The notes beneath the pieces were generated by a model. That model made no database searches and was not told the DNA's origin. It saw only the letters and a program-made list of their open reading frames with translations. A program made the position numbers and the translations under genes. Source: Dipteronia dyeriana (taxonomy: Eukaryota > Streptophyta > Magnoliopsida > Sapindales > Sapindaceae). From it: a stretch of 64,000 nt of DNA. The stretch lies in the NCBI GenBank assembly GCA_032871835.1, contig CM065303.1:55342597-55406596 (forward strand). Reading direction: 5' to 3'. Positions 1 through 10,975 of the stretch are shown here, piece after piece; within the stretch, counting starts at the first letter, position 1; each line of letters starts with the position of its first letter.

Positions 1-1520
1 ATTTTTAAAAGTTTTGGGGTGAAAATCAAAATTTATTTAAAAATAATCTGATTTTGATTTTATAATATGTTATGACTAGGGATGTCAATTTGACATGCAC
101 CAACCGGCATCCGTCCAAACTCGACCTATATGGTTGGGTGTGGATGGTGAATTTAAGACACACAGACACACAGACCCCCAAACCGGTTTAATGAAAAATT
201 CGATGGGTTCGTAGACGGGTAGGGGTTGGAAAAACAAACCCGTGGGTTGAACCCACGAACCCATATAAATAAAATTTTATATATAAATATACATAGACAT
301 TTGAATTATTTTTTATCGTTTTATTTTTATGGCTATTATTGTTTTGTAATGTATCAAGTAGGGAATTATAAATGAAAATTTAATTCATTTAAGTATCCAA
401 TAGGTGATTACATGTGAAAATTTACAAATGACAAATCGCGGATTCACGGGTTTGTGGGTATTCTGCGGATGAAGCATCTACCCTTGAACCCATATTGTTT
501 CGTGGGTTCGCGAGTGAGGGTATGGGTACAGTTATAACCCGCGGATTCAAACCCGCCTGCTAACTCGCTTACCTACGTGGGTGAGGAAAATTTTCACAGG
601 TGAGGGTTTAGATTTTATAAAACTCACCCAAATCCGACCAACTGTCATCCCTAGTTATGACTTATATGTGAGATATATTTATTAAGTATATGTTTTGAAT
701 GAATTATGTTTTCATATATCGTTATTTTTTAAATATATATATATATATATAATTTTAATTTATATATAATTTTAATTTATATATCATGTTGTATCCATAT
801 CCTAGTTTTTATTGATTTGTCGTATCCTCATATTATACTGTATCGTATCCCTATATCCGTATCCGTATCTATAAAACATAGGTGTAGCGTGTTGGTAATA
901 ATATTTGGTCTATTATTTTAATAATATAAATTAATTAATAATTGTTTTCTATAATTCTATTACCAATTATAATAGTAGACAAAATCAGTCCACTTTATGA
1001 TTTTAATATCCTATTATTTCATACATTATTATATCTCAAGCTAAATTTATGATTTCGTCCATGTTGTTAGATAACCAATATGTTAAGTTAGAAGAGATGA
1101 GAATGAAACCTACATGGAAGATATAATCGATAGATGAAACAACCCAATGGAGTAATTTTTTTAAAAAAGTAAATAGATTAGTCTTTTAAATCGTAAGAGT
1201 GTCTACCAAATTATTTACCACTTCTTATAAATATATAAAATCACAAGAATAAAAAATTAGTATGAAAAATTAATAAAGGTACCGATTCAGAAAACTAAAA
1301 AATTAATAGAGGTACCGATTCAGAAAACTAACGTAAGATTTCGAAGCTCATGAAGAGAATGGAAAGAAACAATACACCCATCAAGAACCAGATCATTCTG
1401 AGTCAACCCAGTGACAACAGTAAACTCACACTTGGATTGTTTCATTTTATTATTTATTTTATAGTATTATAAAAATTATGGTGAGATTCATCAATTATAT
1501 GGAATCGAAGGGGGTTACCA
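1..1520. repeat. Left copy of a long direct repeat (partner 62497-64000)
   Basis: Position 1 aligns with 62497 and the match runs at least to 1520, where the window's right edge ends the partner. Copies are nearly identical but differ by scattered substitutions and small indels, for example CTCGACC versus CCCGACC near 110, and a longer AT run near 740 on the left. The repeat includes a hAT insertion at the same site in both copies plus at least 850 bp of AT-rich flank, so it is not simply one transposon. No gene is visible in it. Confidence 0.93.
77..653. mobile_element. Non-autonomous hAT (Ac-like) element
   Basis: Terminal inverted repeats are TAGGGATGTCA on the left and TGTCATCCCTA on the right, matching the Ac-type TAGGGATG consensus. 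Both sides are flanked by the same 8-bp target duplication GTTATGAC (69-76 and 654-661), which is the hAT hallmark. The 577-bp body has no transposase ORF and is rich in GGGTT/AACCC motifs arranged as internal inverted repeats. Confidence 0.88.
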
Positions 1521-2049
1521 GCTCCGCTAAAATGATTAGTTTGTTTTTAATAAAATAATATAAATAACTTTACATGTTAAATGAGCAAGCTGTACCAATG
1601 TAAAAGTAGTTCATTCTTCGAAATTCGGCCCTTCAATTTTTTTTATTTTTAAACCCTTCAAAAAAATTGAAACAACGACAGCTACGAATGATTAATTTTC
1701 CCGTTTTTAAATTAAATCAGGTACGAATTATTGATTAGTATCTTATTAAATATTTAATGATGTCGACCAAACACATTGTTAATAAAAAATACTTTTTATT
1801 AACTTTCAGGAAGGGAAAATACATGAAACAATGCTAATATAGTAACATTATATCTGTAGTAGTAAAAAAATGGCTTATGGGCCCGACATGCAAGGACTCA
1901 TTATATTGATCAAACTCATCGCACACAAAGGGATGAGTTTGAATGAGAAGTTGAATACAACAGAAATTCAATTGTTCAATTCTAAGAAAAATTTAGTATA
2001 AAAAAGTGATTAAGGTTTTTTTTTTCCTTTCTAAAACCTGTTTAAAATA
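1521..2049. other. AT-rich intergenic DNA
   Basis: No ORF of note and no terminal repeat pair was recognised. The stretch holds homopolymeric A/T runs only. Confidence 0.5.
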
Positions 2050-2572
2050 AGAAATATGTTATATATATATATATATAATTCTACACCATATTAAATTAGA
2101 ATAAATTTAGAAATGTATCTTTTTTGGGAGGGTAGACTTGGAAGTGAATATATTAAATGTAATCCAGTTATTTGAAATTAAGTTAAAAGTTATGATTTCT
2201 TACTTTTTATTTTAAGTTGTTTTTTATATTTTTAACTTGTTTGATCCCTTAAAAAAACAAACAAAACAACTTAATAAGTTCAATTCAGACCCATAAAGTT
2301 TTAAATTAAAAAAAAACAAACGATCCTAACTTAAAGGTCGTTTGTTTTTTCCACTTAAAACTTAATGGGTCTAAATCATAATTATTAAGTTGTTTTGTTT
2401 GTTTTTTTAAGTGGTCAAATAACTTAAAAAATCCTAAAAAACAACTTAAAATAAAAAGTAAGAAATCTTGACTTTTAACTTAATTGCAAATCACTGGATT
2501 ACATTAAATGCAATCTAAAATCTTTTCTTGCGATATTATCCCTCCATATATAACATATTTCCAATTTCATCA
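2050..2572. repeat. Large imperfect palindrome (fold-back)
   Basis: The left arm (about 2152-2317) is the reverse complement of the right arm (about 2337-2510) at roughly 85-90% by eye. The arms flank a short centre around 2318-2336. Outer parts also pair: AAATATGTTATATAT near 2052 and its complement near 2556. The arms meet at AAACAAACGA / TCGTTTGTTT, so the structure may be two inverted copies of one MITE. Confidence 0.7.
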
Positions 2573-3076
2573 AAATTACATATTGTATAGAAATCTTTAT
2601 TTTAATATATTGTTTATTTTAAATAGCTTTAAAAAAAAAAGAACTCTAATCACTGTTCATATTGGTGTTTAATATCGATACTTTATTATGATATTATGGT
2701 GATATATATATTAGAGTGTTTTGTTCGAGTTTTTAAGATGTCCTTTTTATTTTTTTGAAAAAAAAATCTTTTCTTTTCTTAGAAAAATGAAGTTTGTTTG
2801 TAATAAAAAAAAGAAAATCATGATCATATGTGTTCATATATAATTATTATTTTTGAATTGTTTTTATTCCATATTATATGTATAATTGTTTAACATAGGT
2901 ATTAATGTAAAATTACTTATATTCAGACAATTTTATTTTTAAAAAACAAACGTGTTGATAATACATTCAGATGTGAGAAAAAAAAACTTGGCATTCAGGT
3001 TCAGATTTCAGTCCATATTCAGTCATTAAAAAAATTCAGGACTGCTCAGTATTCAGACAAAAAAACAAACAACCCC
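2336..3076. mobile_element. Candidate MITE with GGTYGTTTGTTTTTT ends
   Basis: The left end GGTCGTTTGTTTTTT (from 2337) and the reverse complement of the right end, GGTTGTTTGTTTTTT, agree at 14 of 15 positions. Sequence beside the right end (ATTCAGAC, CTCAGTATTCAG) resembles a common plant hAT-type MITE. I could not find a convincing 8-bp target duplication, so the limits are tentative. It contains no gene. Confidence 0.4.
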
Positions 3077-3205
3077 TTAGTTGAGGAGGGAGACAAAGAT
3101 AACTGAGAACAGATCAAAATCGAGGGTTTTAATTTTTTGGGTTTGGAATCGAGGGTTGAGAAAACCAATTCGCTGGTTTGGACTACCAAAAGATGTAGTC
3201 ACCAT

Positions 3206-4144
3206 TGTTGACCGGGTAAGAAACTTCTTTGTTTTTAATTTTACTAAAATAATACTGTTGACGTCGATTTCTGGATGTAAGAAAAGCCAACAAGGTTTGG
3301 ATTTCAGCTGTGATCTCAAAGAGAAAGAGAAGGAGAAAGTAATCGGACGTAAGTTTTTACGTGGTAAAACTCCGATGACCGGAGAAACGTCCACGGGTGG
3401 TTGAAAGATCAACTGAGCCAAAATCCACTATGAATAGAATAATTACAATTCTCGATCTCTATTTTTTCTCTCTGTATTTTCTATATTTTTTGTATATATT
3501 TTTGTTTATATTTTGTGACGAGATTATGGGTCTATTTATATGTCCATAGAGCCCTAATCTTCTTTGTACAAGTAGTAAAAGATCTTTGTATTTAATTATG
3601 ATTGTTTGCTTGTTCGAAGTAGTTTGTTTTCTTTCCTGTTTCGGAGACTTGTATTGAGATCGAATGGGACTCTAGTAATGTAGTCCAATTATGACTTATT
3701 TCCTTATAATAACGTAGTCTTTTTGAAGAAATAAAATTGTTGCCTGATAGGAACTCTTTCTGCTTGATATTATGTTCTTGGAATTCCTCTTTGATATGGA
3801 CATCTTCGTGTATTTTAATGACTCGATTCGTGTGAGCTACACGCTAGGCTTTTTATTTGGTTTTCTTCATGTTTGTCTCGAGTAGAACACGATATCAGCT
3901 GGTCCCGAGTGATGTCATCTGATCCTGAGTAGAAAATATCATCGATCAGCCCCGAGTATCATTAAATGATCCCGAGTAGCATATGATGTCAGTTGACCCC
4001 GAGTAGGTTTTGTTTTACACCTGCTTACTCTGGCTTCTCTTCTTCGGTTATGTCTTGCAGGATATTTTCTGGATGCCTATTTCAACATCAACCTGTCAAT
4101 TTTATCATCTTTGTCGATGACGTGTATGTTTGATAAAATTTACA
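3206..4144 (-). repeat. 3' LTR of a minus-oriented Tat-like gypsy element
   Basis: Read on the minus strand, the sequence starts TGTAAATTTTATC at 4144, directly after a purine-rich tract (AAGGGGGTATTATCG). It contains a TATA box (ATATAAATAGA, about 3531-3541) and ends in a GTCAACA motif. Two such ends exist, at 3256 and 3206, so the outer limit is uncertain. The repeated CCCGAGTA motifs at 3900-4000 lie in its U3. The pol that should lie to the right is missing; only the antisense accessory ORF (4721-7580) remains. No second LTR was found in the window. Confidence 0.5.
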
Positions 4145-4720
4145 TACGATAATACCCCCTTAAAATATTTTTTCCGAAAAGGGCTTCATTTCGGGCAAAA
4201 GTATTTTAATCAATTCTTCAATTTTCATCTCTTTAATGGCAGAGTAAATGTCTTTTCATAATGGCGTGTCTTAATGGTGACCCTGTAAATTCGATTTGCC
4301 TCCTCACGTGAGATCTCAATGATGGCAACATTTTGAAGTTCTAACGGTGAAAGCCAGTTCTTCACTCAACACTTGTCCTATACCGCTTCGTTTTTCGATA
4401 TCATTTATGAGAAACGACTTACACGTCTCCACGTGCACCATCTACGTCATCAAATCTCGACATAGATTTTTCCCGCCTTGAGACCCTAGGGTTTCGTGCT
4501 ATTCCCCTTTAAATTCTTCACTGAGGGGTTACGCTGTTCATTCTAAAAAACTCAATACCGAAAAATTTTCTTAGCCCAGATTTCGACAAGCAGAAAATCG
4601 CCATTCTCCGTCGAAGGTCTTTGCATCAGATTTCATTCAAGGTTAGTTTTAATGGAACCAACTTCCCGTCTTTGACTCTGTACTACAGCTCTCGAAGCGC
4701 TCAATCATGGGGATTTCCAG
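4145..4720. other. Spacer between the LTR and the antisense accessory ORF
   Basis: This is non-coding internal sequence of the minus-oriented Tat-like element. Read on the plus strand it would be the leader of the accessory ORF. It begins with the polypurine tract (minus strand) next to the LTR. No other feature was recognised. Confidence 0.4.
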
Positions 4721-7580
4721 TTGGTTTCCTGCGTTCAAAAATTGTTGGGGGAAATCCCCCCTAATGAACCTCCTTTTTTAGAAGTCGACGTTTCTGGGCT
4801 TCACCCTAACTTCTATTTTTCTGTATCCAGTTCTGATTCTTCATCTAGTTCTGAATTTGTCGTTTCTGATCACAGGGTACCACTTCGATTAAGAATGGGA
4901 AAACATCAAAGTAGAAGCGAAGTCCATAGGCACAACTCAGGCAGCGTTTGAATCAGGGAGTAGATTATTGATGAGAATGATGTTGAAGAGGCGTTCAGAG
5001 TGTCTCGCCTTTCTTTCTCTGCTTATTGCCCGAGCTGGTTTGACACCAAACCGAACGTGGTAGGGGTAGAAGAGATCAGGAAGTATCGTGCCCGATTCGA
5101 TTTGGATAAATCGGTTATTCTGGTTCCCGTTGGTGATAGAGTTACGTGGAATCCTCCCCTGGGCATGGTGGCAATCTATGGATCCATGCTCTGCTGCGAC
5201 ATCACTCTTCCTCTTCAGCCGTTCATCGCCTGGTTTCTGGCCGAAGCAGAGATCACTCCAGTTCAACTGGCCCCGAACAGGTACAAGATATTGATGTGAA
5301 TGTGGCACATGTGGAGCCGGATGAAATTATCGCCGCCTTCCCCGAGTGAAATCAGGCACTTCTTCAGGCTGAGGCAGTCTGGCAAGACAGGGACCTATTT
5401 CCTCATGTTTAATCCGCCAGATTGCTGGGTCCCCAAGGGGAAAAAGGTGAATCAGGAATTCGATACCTCTGACGACCCCAAAAAGAGAGGGTTTGTATGG
5501 GGATTCCCTTCATCCAACAAGTATTGGAAGAATATTATGTTTTTTACTGGAGGGAATCTTAGACTCGATGTTACTCTTTCGGTTGGGGACACTCGGACAG
5601 TGTTGAAAGTTCCTCATTTTTTCTGTTCCCCCGAGGTATGAAACAAGAAAAAGCTCGAGGTCAGCGATACTGAGCTGACCAGACTTGCTCGGGCAGTAGT
5701 TCACACCCTGGAGAAAAGGAGCAGGACTTATCTTTTCAATGAAACGAAAATGATAGAGCTCGGCTTCTTCAGTCATATTTCAGGTTGTCGCAGACGATGT
5801 AAGTGATCCTTGTAATCCTTGTAATCCTTCTTTTTTCTCATTGTTATTTTTTGCTTTTCGTATTCTGACGAGATTCCTCTTTTTTCTTCTAAGTGTATGA
5901 CATGGACATCGTCTGTAACCTTCAAGCTTGCCAAGTGAAGTCGATTCTTTAAGCGAGCCGAAAGGAAGCTTCTCGTTAGAGCAATGATTGTATTGCCCCG
6001 CCTGAGTCTGACGAGGAACCTGATGTAGTCGAGGGGAAAATCCTCGAATATGTCCCCGAGGACGTCGTTCAGCCGACCGCAGGGAAGACTAGTGGTCCGA
6101 GTGGCCCTGCGGATCTAACTCGAGAGTTGCTTGATGAGGGGGAGAGGCAACATGAAGGTCTTGGTGAAAGGTTTGATGAGCTGTCAGACACCGGTGATAG
6201 AGGTGAAAACTTCGAGGGTCAAGTACATACTGATCTTTAATTTTTTGAATCCTTCCTGGATGATGTCCAAGAAGATCTTGCGGCTGATCTCTGCTTCCAT
6301 TGTTCTCAGGCTGAGAAGCGGAAGGGGTTCGGCTCTCCTACTCGCCCTCTCATGGTTACTCGAGTAGTTTTATTCGTTGAATCGAGTGATGAAGACGCCG
6401 AGACTGAGATTCCCCCAAGCGTTCATGTCGAAGCGTCGGCTGGTGTGGAGACTTCTGAGTCGAACAAAGGTTCATTTCCCCCCGAGGTTGAAGATGCTAG
6501 AGCTGATCCCTCGAGGAGGCCTTTCCTATCCTTCCCCTCAGGATATGTTGTGGGCAATGTCATCCGGTAGGGTTTTCATCGGGGATGACCGCTGGAGCTG
6601 TTTTGGGGATGGCTCTTTAGCGGACCGTCTTCAGAATGTTTTTAACTGTGCATCTTATGTAAGTTATCCCTAACTTCTTCAATTGTCTTGCTTGTTTACC
6701 AGATTTTAAATTAAATTCCTTTGTAGATGGTGGCCGAGTTAGCTGAGCTGGTTCAGACGTAGCAACATCAAGCCGATCGAATAAGGCGTCTGGAAGCTCA
6801 GCTGAAAGAGAGTGAGGATAGCCGTGCTCGGGTAGAATCGGTTTATTAGGAAGAAGTCGACAATGCATAAGTGTTTGCCAACCACTGTTTGGCGAAACAG
6901 GTTGAGGTCGAGGAGAAAGCTTCTTTGGCAGAGGAGAAGGCAATGTCACTTCAAAATTTGTTATCCTTTATCCAAGAATCAATGCTTAAAGCCGAACAGG
7001 AAGTGGAGCAGTCTAAGTCGGCGTATGAACATAAGATCGAAGACTTGGAACGCCAGGCTTTAACGGTCGAATCCCTATCCAAAGAGGCCAGGCTGGAACT
7101 TGAAGTCAGGGGGTTGATAGTTTTACAAGATCCCCCACCTATGATGCCCTTCTCTTTCCTGAGTTTCAGTGAGGGCTGGTTTTAGCTGGCGAGTTCTTCA
7201 AGGTTAAGAATCGGGCAACTGAAAAAGCCCGAACCAACTGGGAGTTGTCGATCAAAAATCACGTCGATCTGTCCTTGGAATCTCTTCGGACTCAGATGAA
7301 GGAGTGAAGAGCTTACTGCCGTAGCCGAGGCAATGAACCCCATCCCATGCATTTGGAGATTCCATCTGAGCACTCATTCTCAACTTTTTACGCCAGTCAG
7401 GAGTCAGTCGTGAAAGGTGTGGTGCCTGATGTCAGACCGATCCTAGGAGAAGATTACAGTCAATGGATGGATGATTCGATCGACACGATTGCTTGGCCTT
7501 CTAACGAAAGTGTGCTCTGTGAATATGAAATGGTGCCCGACCCGAGTATCGGCAAGAGCTCTAAATCCTCACAATCTTGA
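4721..7580 (+). pseudogene. Antisense accessory ORF of a Tat-like element (putative gypsy-type transposon domain)
   Basis: This degraded plus-strand gene lies antisense to the adjacent minus-oriented LTR. A Ser-rich N-terminus (4721-4951) is followed by a domain like the plant 'putative gypsy type transposon' family (PF04195). Supporting cues are ARFDLDKSVILVPVGD, the NPPLGMVAIYGSML stretch, then LPLQPFIAWFL and a LAPNRYKIL stretch (about 5000-5300). A conserved continuation with FNPPDCWVPKGK follows at 5300-5640. The C-terminal part (6730-7110) is a Glu/Lys-rich coiled coil with heptads. Frameshifts and in-frame stops break it several times (for example at 4949, 5298 and 5639). The function of this family is unknown; it is typical of the region between integrase and 3' LTR in Tat-lineage elements. 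Exact start and frame joins are inferred. Confidence 0.62.
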
Positions 7581-7699
7581 TTTTTGTAGAATTTTCATAA
7601 TTTTTTGTAAAGATTCTTTTTGTTCTTTGTAACAATTCTTGTAATAGAATTCTTGTCACTTAACAATTCTTTTGATTCTTTTGTAACGATTCTTTGTAG
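7581..7699. other. Junction between two opposed Tat-like remnants
   Basis: This is a T-rich stretch with repeats of ATTCTTTTGTAA type. Left of it the accessory ORF ends; right of it plus-strand pol homology begins abruptly at ACTGATCAACC (TDQPL). No terminal repeat or target duplication was seen, so the join looks like a deletion or recombination point. Confidence 0.4.
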
Positions 7700-9615
7700 A
7701 CTGATCAACCTCTCTGCCAGTTCTTGTAGATGCTAGATGTGTCTGGGAGGTTAGTCCTTTGGGCCCTCGAGCTCACTCAGTTCGACTTGAAGTACAAAGC
7801 TAGAACCACCGTTAAAGACCAGGCACTAGCAAACTTCATGGTAGAATTCTCAGCACCTCTCAACTTCTATGCTCCAATGAAGGAATGGCAGAATTCAGAG
7901 AAATGACCAAGTATTGATAACTGGCCAACCGGCTGTAATCCTTTGATCCTCTTTACCGATGGGGCATCTGGAAAAGCCGGGGAGGAGCTGGTATTGTCCT
8001 GATAGACCTAGGAAAAGCAGAATGTTGCCACGGCCTCAGGTTTGAGTTCAAAACTATAAACAATGAGGTGGAATACAAAACCCTCATGGCAAGAATGAGG
8101 ATAGCCTTCAAGCTCGGGGTAGACTACTTGCATGTATCTCAGCTAGTCGTTAACCAGGTCACCGGTCTATACCAGGCTAAAGGGAATAACATATCCGCTT
8201 ATCTCAAACATGTCCAATTGCTCAAGAGCCAGCTCAAGGAATTCAAGATTGAGCAGATCCCACGCCAATAGAATCACAAGGCAGACGTCTTAGCAAAGAT
8301 AGCTGTTAATGGGGGGCAAGCTTTACCTAAGGGAGTACCCCTCCAAGTGATCTCCCAATCCAGTTGATTGATCTCCATACTGGATGGACCCCATAGCCAC
8401 CTACCTCCAAGAGGGAAGGCTTTCAGAGGATCTCAACCAAGCTCGCAAAGTCAAAAGGATCTCTGCTCGCTATTGCCTAGTAGGCAGGTAACTCTACAGA
8501 TAAGGAAAATTTCTCCCTTTACTCCGGTGCCTACACCCCGATGATGCTAGATGGGCACTAAGAGAGGCCCACTCGGGGGACTGTGGAAGTCACACTGATG
8601 GAGAAACGTTAGCATACCAGGTGCTTCGTATGGGATACTACTGGCCAACAATACACCATGATGCGAATTTGTTTGTACAATCATGTGGACCATGACAAAG
8701 GGCTTCAAGCTTGAACCACCTACCCTCATAACGTCTATCATCAATCAACTCACCATACCCATTCTCAATCTGGGGGACTATTTTGATCGGACCTCTCCAT
8801 ACAGTTCTAGGTCAATCCAAACACGCAATTGTTGCGATTGACTACTTCATTAGTGGGTGGAAGGAGGGCCACCGTCCCAGATCACAGAGAAAAACACCAC
8901 TAGGTTCTTTAAAATAAACGTAGTGTGCTGGTTTGGTAACCCGATCGCCATCATCACCGACCTTAGGAAGCAGTTTGGCAATACGCGATTTAGAAATTTC
9001 TGTGAGAACTTAGGAAACAACCTTCGTTTCGCCTCAGTGGCCTATCCCTAAACCAATGGCCTAGTGGAGGCTACCAATAAAACAATCAATAAGCTCTTGA
9101 AGATGTAGCTCTAGTAAAAAATGGGCAATTGGGCAGAGAAGCTGCCAGAGGTACTTTGGGCCAACCGTACCATTAAAAGGACCGTGACCGGGGAAACACC
9201 CTACTCCTTAGCTTTCGTGGTAGAAGTGGTCATACCTACCGAGCACAAGTTGACCTCGTTCCAGGTCCAAAACTTTGAGCCGGAGAGTAATGAAGCTAAA
9301 CTCAGAGCCACATTAAACCTCCTAGAAGAAAGACAGGAAAATGCGATAGAAAAGATAGCTATCTACCAAAGCCGGATTCCGAGGTACTTCAATAGGGGGT
9401 GAAAGCCCAGAGCTTCAAAGAATGAGACTTAGTACTCCGAAAGGTGACCCAGAACACTAGGATCAGGTCAGATTGGGTCTTAAGACTTAACTAGAAAGGT
9501 CCTTACTTGATAAAAGTAGTGATCCAGAGTGAGGCCTACAAGCTCAAAGATATGGATGGACGACCTATCGACCATACATGGAACACAAATCACCTGAAGA
9601 GGTTTTACTCATGAG
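7700..9615 (+). pseudogene. Ty3/gypsy (Tat-like) pol remnant: RNase H and integrase
   Basis: The remnant begins in the RT-RNase H connection (TDQPL then SGRLVLWALELTQFD, about 7700-7790). Next comes an RNase H domain with the LFTDGASGKAG start at about 7950, NNEVEYKTLMA with the second acidic residue, and HKADVLAKIA near 8275-8305. The integrase zinc-binding and core region follows (about 8520-9060; CGPCQRAS and FGNPIAIITDLRKQFG-like stretches). The characteristic WAEKLPEVLWANRT / TGETPYSLAF block is open at 9121-9402. The C-terminal tail ends near 9615 (DGRPIDHTWNTNHLKRFYS). Stops occur throughout (for example 8269 and 9052) with frame changes. Gag, protease and the RT fingers/palm are absent upstream. 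Order and motifs fit the Tat/Retand group; the lineage is an inference without a tree. Confidence 0.8.
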
Positions 9616-10975
9616 CAGGGGACTCCAAGCAGTTATGTTCTATCTAAATGTCAGCATTGGTTGCCTTTAAACATTTTTATACTCCTATTTTGACCATCAA
9701 TAAAATTTCCAGTTAGTTTTCTCTAAGTTTTTTGCATCTTCATTCTGTTTATGCTTTCACTAGTGAAAATTCACCATGATTTCCTTGAGCCAGGAAAGCT
9801 ACATAGCCATCCTAACGCCTTGGCCGGGTACTACCCCCGCCAAGAAGGATATGAGCATAAGAGCATAGTTCCCTATTAGATCACGAGACTAGAGACCGAT
9901 CGGGGAAGCCCTATCACCATCTCTGAAGCCTTGGCTGGGCACCACCTCCTGTTAAGAAGGGTTTGGTTAATAAGGTATAGTTGTCTTCCAGACCTTGAGA
10001 CCAGGATCTAAGTGTATGTGCATAGTTTCCTACTAGATCAAAATCTCCACACAATGGTATGTCCCTATTATAGAGACCAAAGATACCTGGATCAGTTCGA
10101 ACAAGGTATTTCGCCAAAGTACCGGAATCCTAAAAAGTTGGGATACCTGGTACCTAGATTCTCCCAAAAAGGGAAATCGGTGCAACAAAGGGCCTCAAGA
10201 GGGGCACCTCGACCAAAGTACCTCGGCAACTTGGTACTGATAATTTATCTACTCCTACCTATCTTTTCACCAAAATTTTCAAGTTGTTTTGTGTTGTCAG
10301 GTCCTGATTAAACCAATCACACACTGGGGACTCAATTTAGTTGTTGCGAACATTTCAAACAAATCATCGCCTAGATACCAGAATACCGCGACTGTTAGAA
10401 GGTCCCGGGTACATAAGCATTTGCCACATTCTATTTCGCCAAAGTCTTGCTACGTGAGCAATTCAAGGTACAAATGCAATGTCCTTAAGAGACCGAGAAA
10501 CCAAGAAAATAGGAGGTCCTACAGTCATGAGGACTGCAGGATCAACACCCCGACGAAGTACCCACAAGGATATCAATCACTTAATTAATACTGATCCTCT
10601 ACACTTAGCAAGATTCACAACTTCCTGGCATTACCAAATTTTTATTTAATTCAGATACACACAAAGTTAGTCAAGGTAAGGATAAATTAGATACATATAA
10701 GAAGAAGAAAGAAGATATCATTCGTAAAATCAAAGGAGTTTATTCCCTCTGTCGAGCTACATCAGGTCAAGTAGGGAGCCCATCCCTTGGTTCCAGACCA
10801 CAAATAAATAGGGAAGTATGAATTAGCTTGGCTCATGATCAATCAGGGTGCCTACACCTCTTTCAGGGCAATAGAAACAAAAGTAAGAACGAGGTCATAC
10901 ATCGGCTTCTTCATAGTGGTCACTTTCTGCTCCCTCATTTGGTGGCTGCTCGTCTTCCTTCTGCTCTGCAGCTGG
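9616..10975 (+). other. Non-coding 3' region of the plus-oriented Tat-like element
   Basis: This stretch lies between the integrase end and the antisense ORF. About 9800-10180 is similar to the reverse complement of 19740-20060, including the shared core GAGCATAAGAGCATAGTT and ATCACGAGAC. This links the plus-oriented element and the LARD at 17341-24993 to one family. The ORFs at 10012-10588 show no domain and overlap this repeat. Confidence 0.6.

Noticed and set aside
3077..3421. Overlapping ORFs of 114 and 107 codons on both strands
   Set aside because: No domain, both strands equally open, and the region is LTR/MITE sequence.
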